DNA of 64,000 bases from CAKZLS01 sp963771545 (GCA_963771545.1 CAVYTX010000002.1:310001-374000); one strand, 5' to 3'; positions 15,777-27,064 are shown, counted from the first letter of the stretch. Made by a program: numbers and translations. Notes: generated by a model from the letters alone, not told the origin.

Positions 15777-17579
15777 ATGTCACTGTTGGCCGAAGCGGCG
15801 ATCTTTCTGGGCGCGGCGGTTATTACCGTCCCGGTTTTCAAAAAGCTCGGATTGGGCTCCGTCCTGGGCTATCTGGCCGCCGGCCTGGTGATCGGGCCGT
15901 GGGGGCTCAAACTGGTCGCGGACATCGAAAATGTCCTGCATTTCGCCGAGTTCGGCGTTGTCCTGCTGCTGTTTGTCATCGGGCTTGAACTGCAACCCAG
16001 CCGGCTATGGACCATGCGCAAATCGGTGTTCGGGCTGGGCGGCGCGCAGGTCGGATTGACCGGCGCTGCGCTCGGGGTCGCCGCCTACACTCTGGGTCTG
16101 AATCCGGCCGCCGCGGCCATCGTCGGGGTGACGCTGTCGCTTTCATCCACCGCCTTTGCCCTCCAGATCCTCGCGGAAAAGCACCAATTGACAACTCGGT
16201 ACGGCCGGTCGGCTTTCTCCATACTGCTGTTTCAGGATCTTGCCGCCATTCCGTTGCTGGCGCTGGTGCCGTTGATTGGCCCCGAAGCGTTCGGCCCGAT
16301 GGAGAGTTCCGGAACGATCGCCGGCATCGGCACGGTTGCGATCCTCGTGGTTGTCGGCTCGGGTGGGCACTACCTGCTGCGCTACCTGTTGCGGATCGTG
16401 GCGGGGACGCAAATTCGCGAGGTCTTCACCGCCATGGCGTTACTGACCGTCGTCGGCATGGCGCTTCTGATGGAATGGATCGGGCTCTCCATGGCGCTCG
16501 GCGCATTCCTCGCGGGCGTACTGCTCGCGGAGTCCGAATACAGGCATGCCCTTGAAACGGATATCGAGCCCTTCAAGGGTCTGCTTCTGGGCCTGTTCTT
16601 TATGGCCGTCGGCATGTCGCTCAATGTGGGGATCGTCATCCGCGAACCCGGAGCCGTTGTCCTCCTGGTGTTGGGATTGATGTTCGTAAAGTTCGTGATC
16701 CTGTTTGGGCTCGGCCGCGTGTTCGGCCTCGGCAATGCTTCGGCTCGCGCCCTGGGCGTGGCCATTTCGCAGGGAGGCGAATTCGCGTTCATCGTTTTGA
16801 CCGTCGCGGTCGGCGGACGGATCATCGAACGGGAGCTGGCGGATCTATTGATCGCGGTGGTCACGCTCTCCATGGCGGTTACGCCGCTGTTGTTTCTGTT
16901 GGACGACGCGGTTCTGACGGCTTGGTTCGAAAAGCCGGCCGGAAGGGAATTCGATTCTCTCCCCGATGAGGAAAACCGGGTTATCATCGCGGGGTTCGGC
17001 CGGTTTGGACAGATCGTCGCGCGGATCCTCAGGGCTAAACGGATTTCGTTCACCGCCCTGGAAATCAATCCCGAGCACGTGGATTTCGTCCGCAAGCTCG
17101 GCAACAAGGTGTACTACGGCGATGCGTCCCGGCTCGATCTCCTGCGCACGGCGAAGGCGGAGACGGCGGCGGCTTTCGTGCTGGCCATCGACGACGTGGA
17201 GGCGTCGCTGCGCACGGCGGAGACCGTCCGGGAACATTTTCCGAGGCTCACCATTTATGCCCGGGCGCGCAACCGCAAGCACGCATACCAGCTCATGGAC
17301 CTTGGCGTGACCGTCATCCGCCGCGAGACGTTTCTCTCCAGTCTCGATTTGGCGCAGTCGGTTTTGAAAGGGTTGGGCCTTTCGAACTATGAGAGCCAAA
17401 AGGCCGTGGAAACCTTCGAGCAGCACGACGAGATCCTGTTGTGGGCCCACTACTGGCACCACAACGACGAGGAAAAGATGCAGGCGCTGACCAAGGAGGG
17501 CGCCGAGGAACTCGAGGACCTGTTCGCCCAGGATGCCGCCCGGGAGGAGGCGCGCAAGACCTTGCCGGGCTCGGCTTAG
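15777..17579 (+). CDS. monovalent cation:proton antiporter-2 (KefB/KefC type) with RCK/TrkA-N domain
   Basis: 600 aa. The first 385 residues are a 12-13-segment CPA2 membrane domain with GYLAAGLVIGPWG, FGVVLLLFVIGLEL, SSTAFALQ and the QDLAAIPLLAL motif. A cytoplasmic TrkA-N/RCK domain starts near residue 399 with the Rossmann motif GFGRFGQIVAR and includes INPEHVDFVRKLGNKVYYGDA; a helical tail follows. It probably exports K+ in exchange for H+, gated by a nucleotide or glutathione adduct as in KefB/C. ATG 15777 follows a GCGAGGAA site. The 3' end converges on secA with only 15 nt between stops. Confidence 0.93.
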   Translation: MSLLAEAAIFLGAAVITVPVFKKLGLGSVLGYLAAGLVIGPWGLKLVADIENVLHFAEFGVVLLLFVIGLELQPSRLWTMRKSVFGLGGAQVGLTGAALGVAAYTLGLNPAAAAIVGVTLSLSSTAFALQILAEKHQLTTRYGRSAFSILLFQDLAAIPLLALVPLIGPEAFGPMESSGTIAGIGTVAILVVVGSGGHYLLRYLLRIVAGTQIREVFTAMALLTVVGMALLMEWIGLSMALGAFLAGVLLAESEYRHALETDIEPFKGLLLGLFFMAVGMSLNVGIVIREPGAVVLLVLGLMFVKFVILFGLGRVFGLGNASARALGVAISQGGEFAFIVLTVAVGGRIIERELADLLIAVVTLSMAVTPLLFLLDDAVLTAWFEKPAGREFDSLPDEENRVIIAGFGRFGQIVARILRAKRISFTALEINPEHVDFVRKLGNKVYYGDASRLDLLRTAKAETAAAFVLAIDDVEASLRTAETVREHFPRLTIYARARNRKHAYQLMDLGVTVIRRETFLSSLDLAQSVLKGLGLSNYESQKAVETFEQHDEILLWAHYWHHNDEEKMQALTKEGAEELEDLFAQDAAREEARKTLPGSA

Positions 17580-17594
17580 AGTCTGGTCGGGTGC

Positions 17595-20339
<2,745 letters not shown>

Positions 20340-20691
20340 TAAAAATCCTTAATACCAACGATCATTGATAATAACCCATAGTGACGGCCCATCGAGGTTT
20401 CCGGCAAGGAGTGTGGTGCGCCATGATGCGGGAGCATGACAAGCGGCGCACGACGCCGTCCGGTCTCGCCGGCCGAGCCGGCCGCAACCGTTGGGCAAGA
20501 CATAGAAGCAGGCACAAGTCCTGTCAATGTATGCCCCCGGCGGGAGAAGCGGCGCGGATGGTCCCGAGCCGGCGGCCCGCGGTCGGTTCAACCTCCCCTT
20601 GTACGGTTGAAGCCGATGTGCATTATCGCTCGAATTGTTGATCGTATGGCGGGCGATCTCTCGCCGCCTTACGGGACTTAGGAGAACTCCA
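20340..20691. other. secA / peptidyl-prolyl isomerase divergent intergenic region
   Basis: 352 bp between divergent genes. The first half is repeat copy B (20350-20475). The rest contains GC-rich palindromic stretches (GCCGGCCGAGCCGGCC near 20468-20483). No gene is supported here; frames through it lack start context. Confidence 0.6.
20350..20475 (+). repeat. dispersed palindromic element, partial copy B
   Basis: The left 57 bp (20350-20405) match the left end of copy A at 6171 with few changes: the TAATACCAAC end, TGATAATAACCCAT, GTGACGGCC and ATCGAGGTTTCC. It then continues into a hairpin module (ATGATGC-GGAGCAT followed by AAGCGGCGC) that copy C shares at about 39382-39414. The 52-nt loop and right terminal repeat seen in other copies are absent, so this is a truncated copy. 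Its outer end abuts the secA ribosome-binding site. Confidence 0.65.
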
Positions 20692-21561
20692 ATGAACCGT
20701 TTCCTCGTCACCGGGGCGGCCCTGGCCGCCATCGTCGCCGTATTCATCCCTATGTTGTCCGTTCCGCCGGCCGCTTCCGCCGAGGACGATCCGGTGGTGG
20801 CGACCGTCAATGGCGCCGAAATCCATCGCTCCCGAGCGCTCGAAGAGCGCGCCAGATTGCCGGCGCAGATGCAACAGGTGCCGGACAATGTGATTCTGCC
20901 GGTCCTCGTCAATCTCGTCATCGATACCAAGCTGCTCGCGGCGGAGGCGGATCGGCAGAACCTGCAAAACGACGCCGAAGTGCGCGCGCAGATGGCGCGC
21001 GTCGAAGAAATCCTCCTCGCCCAGGTGCTGCTCAACCGCGCCATCGAGAAGCAGGTTACCGACGAGGCCCTGGAAACACGCTATCAGGCTCTGGTGGAAA
21101 AGACCGCCGGCGAGGAAGAAATCCACGCCCGCCACATCCTGTTGAAAGAGGAAAGCGAGGCGAAGGCGGTGATCGGCGAACTTCAAAAAGGGGCCGACTT
21201 CGCGGAGTTGGCGAAACAGAAATCCATCGGCCCTTCCGCTCAGAAGGGCGGGGATCTCGGCTACTTCGGCCCGGACGCGATGGTGCCGGCGTTCTATGAA
21301 GCGGCGAACGCCCTGAAGACCGGCGCTTTCACCGAGCAACCGGTGCAAACGCAGTTCGGCTGGCACGTGATCCAGGTGGAGGATAGGCGCAAGGCGGAAC
21401 CGCCGCCGTTCGAAGAAGCGTCCGATCAGTTGCGCGCCGATCTGATGCGCGACGCCCGTGCCGCCTACATCGAGGGGCTTCGCGAAAACGCCGCCATCGA
21501 AAGGTTCGATGAAGCGGCTCCGCCGGCGCCCGGGACGGAGGCCGAGCAACCGGCTAAATAG
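20692..21561 (+). CDS. periplasmic parvulin-type peptidyl-prolyl cis-trans isomerase (PpiC/PpiD-like)
   Basis: 289 aa from ATG 20692 with GGAGA at 20681-20685. Signal peptide of about 31 residues (ends AASAE). A SurA-like N-terminal helical part (NGAEIHRSRALEERARLP) precedes a parvulin domain at about 132-228 with EIHARHILLK, FAELAKQKS, GGDLGYFGPDAMVPAF and FGWHVIQVED. It speeds proline isomerisation of exported proteins. The C-terminus is Pro/Glu-rich. It is divergent from secA, a functionally apt neighbour, and 46 nt upstream of argJ. Confidence 0.9.
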   Translation: MNRFLVTGAALAAIVAVFIPMLSVPPAASAEDDPVVATVNGAEIHRSRALEERARLPAQMQQVPDNVILPVLVNLVIDTKLLAAEADRQNLQNDAEVRAQMARVEEILLAQVLLNRAIEKQVTDEALETRYQALVEKTAGEEEIHARHILLKEESEAKAVIGELQKGADFAELAKQKSIGPSAQKGGDLGYFGPDAMVPAFYEAANALKTGAFTEQPVQTQFGWHVIQVEDRRKAEPPPFEEASDQLRADLMRDARAAYIEGLRENAAIERFDEAAPPAPGTEAEQPAK

Positions 21562-21607
21562 AAATCTCGACAACGGACGCGCGTTCGCAATCCAAGGCAT
21601 TCCGATC

Positions 21608-22837
21608 ATGAGTAAACGTTCGCCACTCGCGCCCGATCGCTTCCCCGACATGCCGGCCGTGGCCGGGGTGCGGCTGGGGACGCATGCGTGCGGCATTCGG
21701 TACCGGGGCCGGGACGACCTGTTCGTCGCGGAAATGGACGCCGGCACCGCCGTCGCCGGCGTTCTGACCCGTTCGCGAACCGCGGCCGCTCCCGTCGAGT
21801 GGTGCCGCAACGCGCTCATGGGAGGCCGCGCGCGTGTCCTCGTGGTCAACAGCGGCAACGCCAACGCCTTTACCGGCGGCGCCGGCGAGGGCGCGGTCGC
21901 GCGGACCGTCGAAGCCGCCGGCCAGGTGTTCTCCAGCGACCCGGATGAAGTTTTCATCGCCTCCACCGGCGTGATCGGAGAGCGGTTGCCGGTGGAGAAG
22001 ATCGTCGAGGCTCTGAGCGATATCCGCGCGGTCTTCGGGGAAACGACCTGGGAGACGGCGGCGCGGGCGATCATGACAACCGACACGTTTCCCAAGGGCA
22101 GCGTCCGCCGGGCCAGGGTCGGCGACGCGGATGTAACCCTCTGCGGCATCGCCAAGGGTTCGGGGATGATCGCTCCGAACATGGCGACCATGCTGGCGTT
22201 CGTGTTCACCGACGCGGCGATTGCGCCAGGGGCTCTGCACGTATTGCTGTCGGCGTCGGTGAATCGCTCGTTCAACTGCATCACCGTCGATGGCGATACA
22301 TCCACCAGCGACACGCTTCTGCTGTTCGCCACGGGCGCCGCTGGCGGGGAGCCGATCGCGGATCCCGCGGACCGGCGATTGCGGGAATTCGGCGCCGCTC
22401 TCGATGATTTGACGCTCGATCTCGCCCATCAGGTGGTGCGCGACGGCGAGGGCGCCAGCAAGTTTGTCACCATTACCGTCACCGGCGGGGAGCACGAGGC
22501 CGCCGCCCGGAAGATCGCCCTGACCATCGCCAATTCGCCGCTGGTCAAGACCGCCATCGCCGGCGAGGACGCCAATTGGGGGCGGATCGTGATGGCCGTG
22601 GGCAACGCCGGTGAACGGGTCGATCGCGCGCGCATTTCGGTCCGCGTCGGCGGCATTCCCATCGCGGAGGAGGGAGAGGCGGTTCCGAACTACGACGAAG
22701 CGCCGGTGGTCGCCCATATGAAGGGCATGGAGGTCGCCATCGGCGTGGACGTGGGAATCGGGCTCGGACACGCCACGGTGTGGACGTGCGACCTGACCCA
22801 TGGCTACATCGATATCAATGCCGATTACCGGTCCTGA
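21608..22837 (+). CDS. argJ: bifunctional glutamate N-acetyltransferase / amino-acid acetyltransferase ArgJ
   Basis: 409 aa. ArgJ is made as a precursor that cleaves itself before the nucleophilic Thr; the site is visible as KGSGMIAPNMATML with Ala193/Thr194. Other signatures: VNSGNANAFTG, STGVIGERLP, FPKGSVRRA and the C-terminal ANWGRIVMAVGNAG. It recycles the acetyl group from N-acetylornithine to glutamate in the arginine pathway. ATG 21608 is the first Met after the isomerase gene; the ribosome-binding site is weak. mutT overlaps its 3' end. argJ - mutT adjacency is common in alphaproteobacteria. Confidence 0.96.
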   Translation: MSKRSPLAPDRFPDMPAVAGVRLGTHACGIRYRGRDDLFVAEMDAGTAVAGVLTRSRTAAAPVEWCRNALMGGRARVLVVNSGNANAFTGGAGEGAVARTVEAAGQVFSSDPDEVFIASTGVIGERLPVEKIVEALSDIRAVFGETTWETAARAIMTTDTFPKGSVRRARVGDADVTLCGIAKGSGMIAPNMATMLAFVFTDAAIAPGALHVLLSASVNRSFNCITVDGDTSTSDTLLLFATGAAGGEPIADPADRRLREFGAALDDLTLDLAHQVVRDGEGASKFVTITVTGGEHEAAARKIALTIANSPLVKTAIAGEDANWGRIVMAVGNAGERVDRARISVRVGGIPIAEEGEAVPNYDEAPVVAHMKGMEVAIGVDVGIGLGHATVWTCDLTHGYIDINADYRS

Positions 22838-23279
22838 TCCCGGCTGCCTGCAAGCGGAGGTTCGCCGCGCGGCAAGCGCGCGCCCCATCGTTCTGGTGGC
22901 GGCGGTGGCGCTGGTGGATCCCGACGGCAGGATTCTCATGGCGCAACGTCCGCTCGGCAAGCGGATGGCGGGCTTGTGGGAATTCCCCGGCGGCAAGGTC
23001 GACGAGGGCGAAACCCCCGAGGCCGCCCTGGTGCGGGAGCTGCGCGAGGAATTGGGGGTGGACATCACCGAAAGCTGCCTGGCGCCGTTCACCTTCGCGT
23101 CTCATGCCTACGACGATTTTCATCTGTTGATGCCGCTTTATCTTTGCAGGGTCTGGGAGGGCACGCCGACGGCGCGGGAGGGCCAGGCGCTCAAATGGGT
23201 CCGGCCCCTGGCCATGGCCTCGCTGCCCATGCCGCCCGCCGACGTGCCGCTGGTGGCGATGATCCGGGATTTTCTGTGA
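22818..23279 (+). CDS. mutT: MutT-type 8-oxo-dGTP diphosphatase (Nudix)
   Basis: 153 aa. A canonical Nudix box runs from Gly59 through VDEGETPEAA and RELREELG, with the Glu residues that bind Mg2+. ALVDPDGRILMAQRP and LWEFPGGK are typical of MutT, and the C-terminus KWVRPLAMASLPMPPAD fits the nucleotide-pool-cleaning subgroup. It removes oxidised dGTP before incorporation into DNA. ATG 22818 lies inside the end of argJ (20-nt overlap), indicating coupling; ATG 22800 in the same frame is possible. Confidence 0.92.
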   Translation: MPITGPDPGCLQAEVRRAASARPIVLVAAVALVDPDGRILMAQRPLGKRMAGLWEFPGGKVDEGETPEAALVRELREELGVDITESCLAPFTFASHAYDDFHLLMPLYLCRVWEGTPTAREGQALKWVRPLAMASLPMPPADVPLVAMIRDFL

Positions 23280-23294
23280 GCCGATCGAATTCGC

Positions 23295-23601
23295 CTATTT
23301 CAGGCTCTCGATGTAGGCGACGAGGTCGTCGATCTCCTGGCGGCTCAGGGACAGCCCACGCATTCCGCCGTGCGGCTCGGTCAGGAACGCCGAAAGACGA
23401 TCGGGGGTCGCGTTCGGGTCCTTGGCCAGGGTGGCGAACGGACGCCCGCCATCGCTTGTCGTGCCCGAATCGCCGACGAGATGGCATGACGCGCACCATT
23501 GCGTCGCCAGATCCTTCCCCGCCGCCGCGTCTCCGTCCGCGCTGGCGGCCGGCATCGAAAGCAGCATGAAACCCGCAAGCACGCGGTACGGTTCGCATCA
23601 T
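23295..23601 (-). CDS. small monohaem cytochrome c, signal peptide frame broken by one extra base
   Basis: The mature domain has a single haem site CASCH, an axial-Met candidate in HGGMRG, and ends with LSRQEIDDLVAYIESLK, typical of soluble class I cytochromes. In the frame of the haem site the first usable start is GTG 23582, leaving a truncated signal peptide (LAGFMLLSMPAASA). An ATGATG at 23601-23596 with a strong AAAGGGGA just upstream lies in another frame; removing one base near 23585 gives MRTVP joined to VLAGFMLLSMPAASA, a normal signal. So the annotated span is 23295-23601 with one insertion. It is a periplasmic electron carrier, partner unknown. Confidence 0.8.
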
Positions 23602-23705
23602 CGGATTCCCCTTTCCGTGTCACGCGTCGCTTTCGAGCGTAGCAAATTGATGGCGCGGGGGCGAGCCCTTGGCTAGATTGCGGGTCGTCCAGGTCGAGGA
23701 AACGT

Positions 23706-24474
23706 ATGTCCGCACAAAACCCCGGTCACCGCTTGCGTCATCATCATCGGCAACGAGGTGCTCTCGGGGCGGACACCCGACGCCAACCTGAGTTTTCTCG
23801 CACGCTCGCTGAACGATCTCGGCATTCGCGTGATGGAGGCGCGGGTCATCCCCGACGACGTGGAAACCATCGTGGCCACGGTCAACGCCTGCCGCGCCCG
23901 CTTCGACTACGTATTCACCACCGGCGGCATCGGCCCCACCCACGACGACATCACCGCCGCCAGTATCGCCAAGGCCTTCGGCGTCGCCCTCGAACGCAAC
24001 GAAGACGCGATGGCCATGCTGAGATCGCAATACGCCGGCGACGATTTCAACGAGGCCCGCCAAAGGATGGCCGACGTGCCCGCCGGCGCCACCCTGATCG
24101 AGAACCCGGTCAGCCGCGCCCCTGGATTTCAGATCGGGAACGTCTTCGTGCTGCCCGGCGTGCCCGGGATCATGCGGGCCATGTTCCAAGGCCTCCGCGA
24201 CCGGCTTCGCGGCGGCGCACCGATGGTGTCGCGCACCGTCGCCGCGTTCACCCGGGAGGGCAATGTGGCGACCGGCCTGGCCGCGGTCCAGGAGAAACAC
24301 GCGGGCGTGGAAATCGGCAGCTACCCGTTTCTGCGCGGCGACCGGCTCGGCGTCAGCATCGTCCTTCGCTGCGTCGACGCGTGCGCCCTCGAACCGGCCG
24401 TGGCGGACGTCAAGGCGCTGTTCAAAGCCATCGGCGTGGAACCGTTCGAGGACACGGGGACTCTGGAGGGGTAG
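23706..24474 (+). CDS. molybdopterin-binding (MoaB/Mog, CinA N-terminal type) protein, N-terminus frame-shifted
   Basis: About 255 aa after correction. From 23758 the frame reads LSGRTPDANLSFLARSL, then FTTGGIGPTHDDITAASIAKAFG, the MoCF-binding motif of CinA-type domains, and VLPGVPGIMRAMFQG. The expected start is ATG 23706; reading through requires removing one C from the CCCC run at 23720-23723, which gives MSAQNPVTACVIIIGNEVLSG, the family's standard N-terminus. It lacks the C-terminal PncC-like amidase domain of full CinA, as do many alphaproteobacterial members. Function is unproven; the fold binds molybdopterin or nucleotides. Confidence 0.85.
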
Positions 24475-24505
24475 GGGGGCGTCTAACATAGGTTATCCGC
24501 ACTAT

Positions 24506-24525
24506 CGCTTTTCCCGCTTTCTCGG
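24506..24525. repeat. solo arm of the dispersed palindrome family
   Basis: Twenty bases closely matching the inner arm of copy C (CGCTTTTCCCGC, then TCTCGG) with no complementary partner within 200 nt. It is probably a relic. It lies between the molybdopterin-binding gene and the HigBA promoter. Confidence 0.35.
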
Positions 24526-24582
24526 AGCCCATGTCCGGAGTTGTAGAAACGATGTGCTCGAAAGCAGTTGACCTCGGTCAAG

Positions 24583-24611
24583 TTGATACCTGTAACGTAA
24601 TGGGTTACAAT
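24583..24611 (+). promoter_or_regulatory. HigBA promoter with overlapping palindromic operator
   Basis: -35 TTGATA (24583-24588), 17-bp spacer, -10 TACAAT (24606-24611). The inverted repeat TGTAAC-N7-GTTACA (24591-24609) covers the spacer and most of the -10, the usual place for an autoregulating HigA operator. The predicted transcription start is around 24618, essentially on the toxin GTG at 24617. Confidence 0.65.
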
Positions 24612-24616
24612 AACCT

Positions 24617-24896
24617 GTGATCCGGACGTTTCGGCACAAAGGGTTGAAGGCCCTTTACGAAAACACCCAGACGAAGGGCCTTAACGCGAGCTGGCTTAAA
24701 CGCATTCGGGCGATTTTCAGCTCGTCTCGATGCCAGCAAGGAGCCTGCGGATATGGATTTTCCGGGGCTGGGGCTGCATCCGATGAAGGGCGAGCGCAAA
24801 GGCTTTTGGGCCGTCGATGTGTCCGGGAATTGGCGCATTGTTTTCCGGTTCGAGAATGAAGAACCGCGCGATGTTGATTTAATTGATTATCATTAG
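24617..24896 (+). pseudogene. higB: HigB/RelE-family toxin mRNA interferase, frame broken by one extra base
   Basis: The N-terminal half reads (V)IRTFRHKGLKALYENTQ and LNASWLKRIRAI; the C-terminal half, one frame over, reads PADMDFPGLGLHPMKGERK, FWAVDVSGNWRIVFRFE and VDLIDYH. Removing one T near 24725-24727 joins them into the standard 92-aa HigB toxin, a ribosome-dependent mRNA endonuclease. The start is GTG with no ribosome-binding site, and the promoter predicts an almost leaderless transcript, implying poor toxin translation. Its stop TAG (24894-24896) is embedded in the AGGAGG that drives the antitoxin. Base-call error or true inactivation cannot be told apart here. Confidence 0.85.
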
Positions 24897-24908
24897 GAGG
24901 ATTGAGAC

Positions 24909-25196
24909 ATGCCGATGAGAGATCCACCACATCCCGGCGACGTTGTCCGGGAACTTTGCATCGAACCGGCAGGCTTGACCGTTACCGCCGCCGCTGAAGT
25001 GCTGGGCGTGAGCCGCAAGGCCTTGTCCGAGCTATTGAATGGGCACGCCGGTATTTCTCCGGAGATGGCGGTAAGGCTGTCCAAGGGCTTTGGCGGCAGT
25101 GTTGAGAGCTGGCTGCGCCAGCAAATGCAGTACGATCTCGCGCGGGTTCAGAAAAAAGCGGGAAAGATAAAGGTTAAGCGCTACGAGCCAGCGTGA
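24909..25196 (+). CDS. higA: HigA family antitoxin, XRE-type HTH
   Basis: 95 aa. ATG 24909 has a strong TAGGAGG at 24894-24900. The helix-turn-helix lies at about residues 22-60 (TVTAAAEVLGVSRKALSELLNGHAG) and is preceded by the HigA signature HPGDVVRELCIEP; the C-terminus carries MAVRLSKGFGGSVESWLRQQMQYDL. It neutralises HigB and represses the operon. Gene order is toxin first, as in HigBA systems, and the gap is 12 nt. It opens the accessory island that extends to about 30.5 kb. Confidence 0.92.
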   Translation: MPMRDPPHPGDVVRELCIEPAGLTVTAAAEVLGVSRKALSELLNGHAGISPEMAVRLSKGFGGSVESWLRQQMQYDLARVQKKAGKIKVKRYEPA

Positions 25197-25444
25197 TTGG
25201 TGCATTCGGAACTTGAATCCGCCCTAGTCAAACGGATCAACTCGTTCTGACCCCGTTGATTCCAGGGCTCTATATTAGCGCTCTAACCACTTGCGGACCA
25301 AAGAGTATCGCTGCAGATCGGCATAAAGAGACATGGCGGGTGCCTGAAAGCGGTTGCCGCAAGCGTCGGGAACAGGGGAGGAGCGCAACCGAGCAGCACA
25401 CGGCGCACCAACAAAACCGGGGCCAACTCAGTGAAACCGTCTTG
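25197..25444. other. gene-free stretch after HigA
   Basis: 248 bp. TTCTGACCCCGTTGATTCC at 25245-25263 matches the GGGGTCAG-type boundary motif seen at 26673, 29722 and 63451 (here in reverse). Otherwise no structure or gene is recognised. Confidence 0.4.
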
Positions 25445-26105
25445 TTAGGTTTTTGTGAATTCAGAGTGTATAATTGTAGGTTTTCCCCATCCGTAGTCCT
25501 TAATGTGTGACGGTTCTATTACAGAAACTCTCTCAAGCCATGTCCAAAATAACTTGATATTACTGTAAACGGTGTCTATTTGTATTTCGTGCCCTCCAAC
25601 GATAAGCTGGTATTTGCAAATGTATCTTTCTTCCAAACGATCGTAGCTAATACCACGAGCGCTGAAGTCCTGTGTTGCCTGATTTGAAAAGAGGATATAG
25701 TTGCGGTTATCATGAATCCATGAAACTGCTCCAAGTATTGGATACGTAACGTGGTCACTTTTCATGAGATCGCCACGCATATGTTGAAGGTAGTTTCTGC
25801 AGTTTTTTACGGGTTCGAGTGACTTTCTCAGGTTCCTTAGCTCTGGCTGATTGTTCCTGATAAGGGGCATGGCCGAAACTATTTCATGGAAGCGGTGAAA
25901 ATGGTCTATCATTCCAAGCGCTGCAATATATATTTCGATAACAATAGATGAATTGGTTTCTACCATATTTGCATCATTCGCCATAGAGGTACCGTTCTCT
26001 AAGGCAATGTAAAGATGGTCCAGAATCAAAAGGCATTTCTTGGCTGTATCGTAGAGAGTTCACAAATTTCTCTTTTGGATTTCGCTTCATATTTATAAAC
26101 CTAAC
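25445..26105 (-). CDS. low-GC orphan protein, possibly HEPN-like
   Basis: A 194-codon frame runs from TTG 26029 (ATG 25984 also in frame) to 25445. It is clearly AT-richer than flanking genes. It is helical and includes EIYIAALGMIDHFHRFHEIV and, in VKNCRNYLQHMRGD, the R-x4-H motif (RNYLQH) typical of HEPN ribonucleases. An overlapping frame upstream (MKRNPKEKFVNSL, down from about 26093) joins it if one base is removed near 26047, giving DTAKKCLLILDHLYIALENG in continuous frame; hence the extended span. No family is recognised by name, and the HEPN suggestion rests on the motif and helical content only. Likely horizontally acquired. Confidence 0.5.
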
Positions 26106-26139
26106 AATGATTAAAGGAAGCAAAAGGCTCAGAATCGTT

Positions 26140-26195
26140 TGGGGTTCTGGGGACATGTTACTGATCTTGGGGTTCTGGGGACATGTTACTGATCT
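26140..26195. repeat. 28-bp perfect tandem duplication
   Basis: Two identical 28-bp units, 26140-26167 and 26168-26195, each starting TTGGGGTTCTGGGGACATG. No third copy is seen. It lies at the edge of the HEPN-like ORF and probably reflects slippage or an insertion/excision scar. Confidence 0.8.
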
Positions 26196-26426
26196 TGGTT
26201 CGAAGCAAAGGGGCTCCTCTCGGTTGTGGCGTTCAATACGACTACCATAAGGCACTTCGTTGCCGGGGAGCAGGGGCCGTCCACACCATCAGAATCAATT
26301 GATCGACTTTCGGTAAGCGTCGGACTATGGAAGAAATTTCGGTAGGCGTCGGACTGGGTGATTTGGTCTGGTCTATCATTTAGCAATTCGGATTTCGGAA
26401 CCTTTCGGGCCTCGTGATACGACTTT

Positions 26427-26662
26427 GGGGTCAGGGCTAGTATTGTAGCATTTCGACAGGCGGACACAGGGAAGGTTACTCAGGAGATCGGAATACTGCC
26501 CGGAAAACCCGGACTCCGCTTCGCTGCGTCCAGGCTACGAGATTGTCCCGGATCTACGGCCTGGCCGCCCGCGCCGCCACGTCTCTGCAATCCCGACGCT
26601 TACGCCAGAAACGCCCGCTCCAGGGCGCCGCGCGAGACGTTGTCCCTTTCGTTCTCGACCTC
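26427..26662. repeat. 236-bp direct repeat DR1
   Basis: Same orientation and length as DR2 (29722-29957), with scattered substitutions (by eye about 90% identical). Both begin GGGGTCAGGGCT and end GTTCTCG-CCTC. The pair brackets the CARDB operon and the IS1380 remnant. DR2 is joined directly to IS1380 sequence, so the repeats may be relic ends of that element or of an IS that carried the operon. Confidence 0.75.
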
Positions 26663-26672
26663 GTGAAGCAAG

Positions 26673-26711
26673 GGGGTCAGATTCGTCTGAAAATCAAATG
26701 ACCCTGACCCC
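26673..26711. repeat. GGGGTCAG / CTGACCCC inverted pair
   Basis: Perfect 8-bp arms at 26673-26680 and 26704-26711 around 23 nt. The same octamer edges other accessory blocks (25245, 29722, 63451). It may be the end motif of a small mobile element or a REP-type hairpin. Confidence 0.45.
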
Positions 26712-26824
26712 TTGATTCCGCGTTGCCCACAACCCCACAGGCCCCACAACAACAGAAGCGGTCAATTCATATGGTACCTATTGCGCACAATTCAGTTTGT
26801 TATCGACGCCTCCCGGAATTCCAA

Positions 26825-26853
26825 TTGCCAGCATGATCGGACAGGCGTAGAAT
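26825..26853 (+). promoter_or_regulatory. sigma-70-type promoter of the CARDB operon
   Basis: -35 TTGCCA (26825-26830), exactly 17 bp, -10 TAGAAT (26848-26853). It would start transcription near 26860, about 67 nt before the first small gene. Spacing and match are good for a high-GC genome. Confidence 0.55.
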
Positions 26854-26926
26854 CATGCTCCCTGGTTCCGGGGTAGACAAGTCCTCGGCAGACCAGTGCT
26901 CGCTTTCACTTTGGAGGGTTGGCCTC

Positions 26927-27064
26927 ATGGACTTCATCGAGCGCATTTTCGGAATTTCGCCGGATGGTGGATCGGGCAGTCTGGAAGCGATGCTTCTGTT
27001 CGTGCCCGTCGCCGCTACCATCGCATATATCGCGTACAGACGCCGCCGGCGCCCACGTCCCTGA
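26927..27064 (+). CDS. 45-aa single-pass membrane protein (first gene of CARDB operon)
   Basis: 45 aa. ATG 26927 is preceded by TTGGAGGG (26911-26918). The sequence has a polar amphipathic start (MDFIERIFGISPDGGSGS), one membrane segment (LLFVPVAATIAYIAY) and a very basic tail RRRRRPRP, predicting the C-terminus on the cytoplasmic side. No family is recognised. It is separated from the CARDB gene by 81 nt and shares its promoter. Confidence 0.5.
   Translation: MDFIERIFGISPDGGSGSLEAMLLFVPVAATIAYIAYRRRRRPRP

Larger units (their letters stand above)
26106..26926. other. gene-free accessory stretch with relic repeats
   Basis: 821 bp without a credible gene. It contains the 28-bp tandem duplication (26140-26195), direct repeat DR1 (26427-26662), a GGGGTCAG...CTGACCCC inverted pair (26673-26711) and the promoter at 26825-26853. 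A 93-codon minus-strand frame (26186-26467) is a by-product of repeat sequence. Confidence 0.6.

Noticed and set aside
21554..23092. 512-codon minus-strand frame
   Set aside because: Antisense to argJ and mutT, both complete and conserved.
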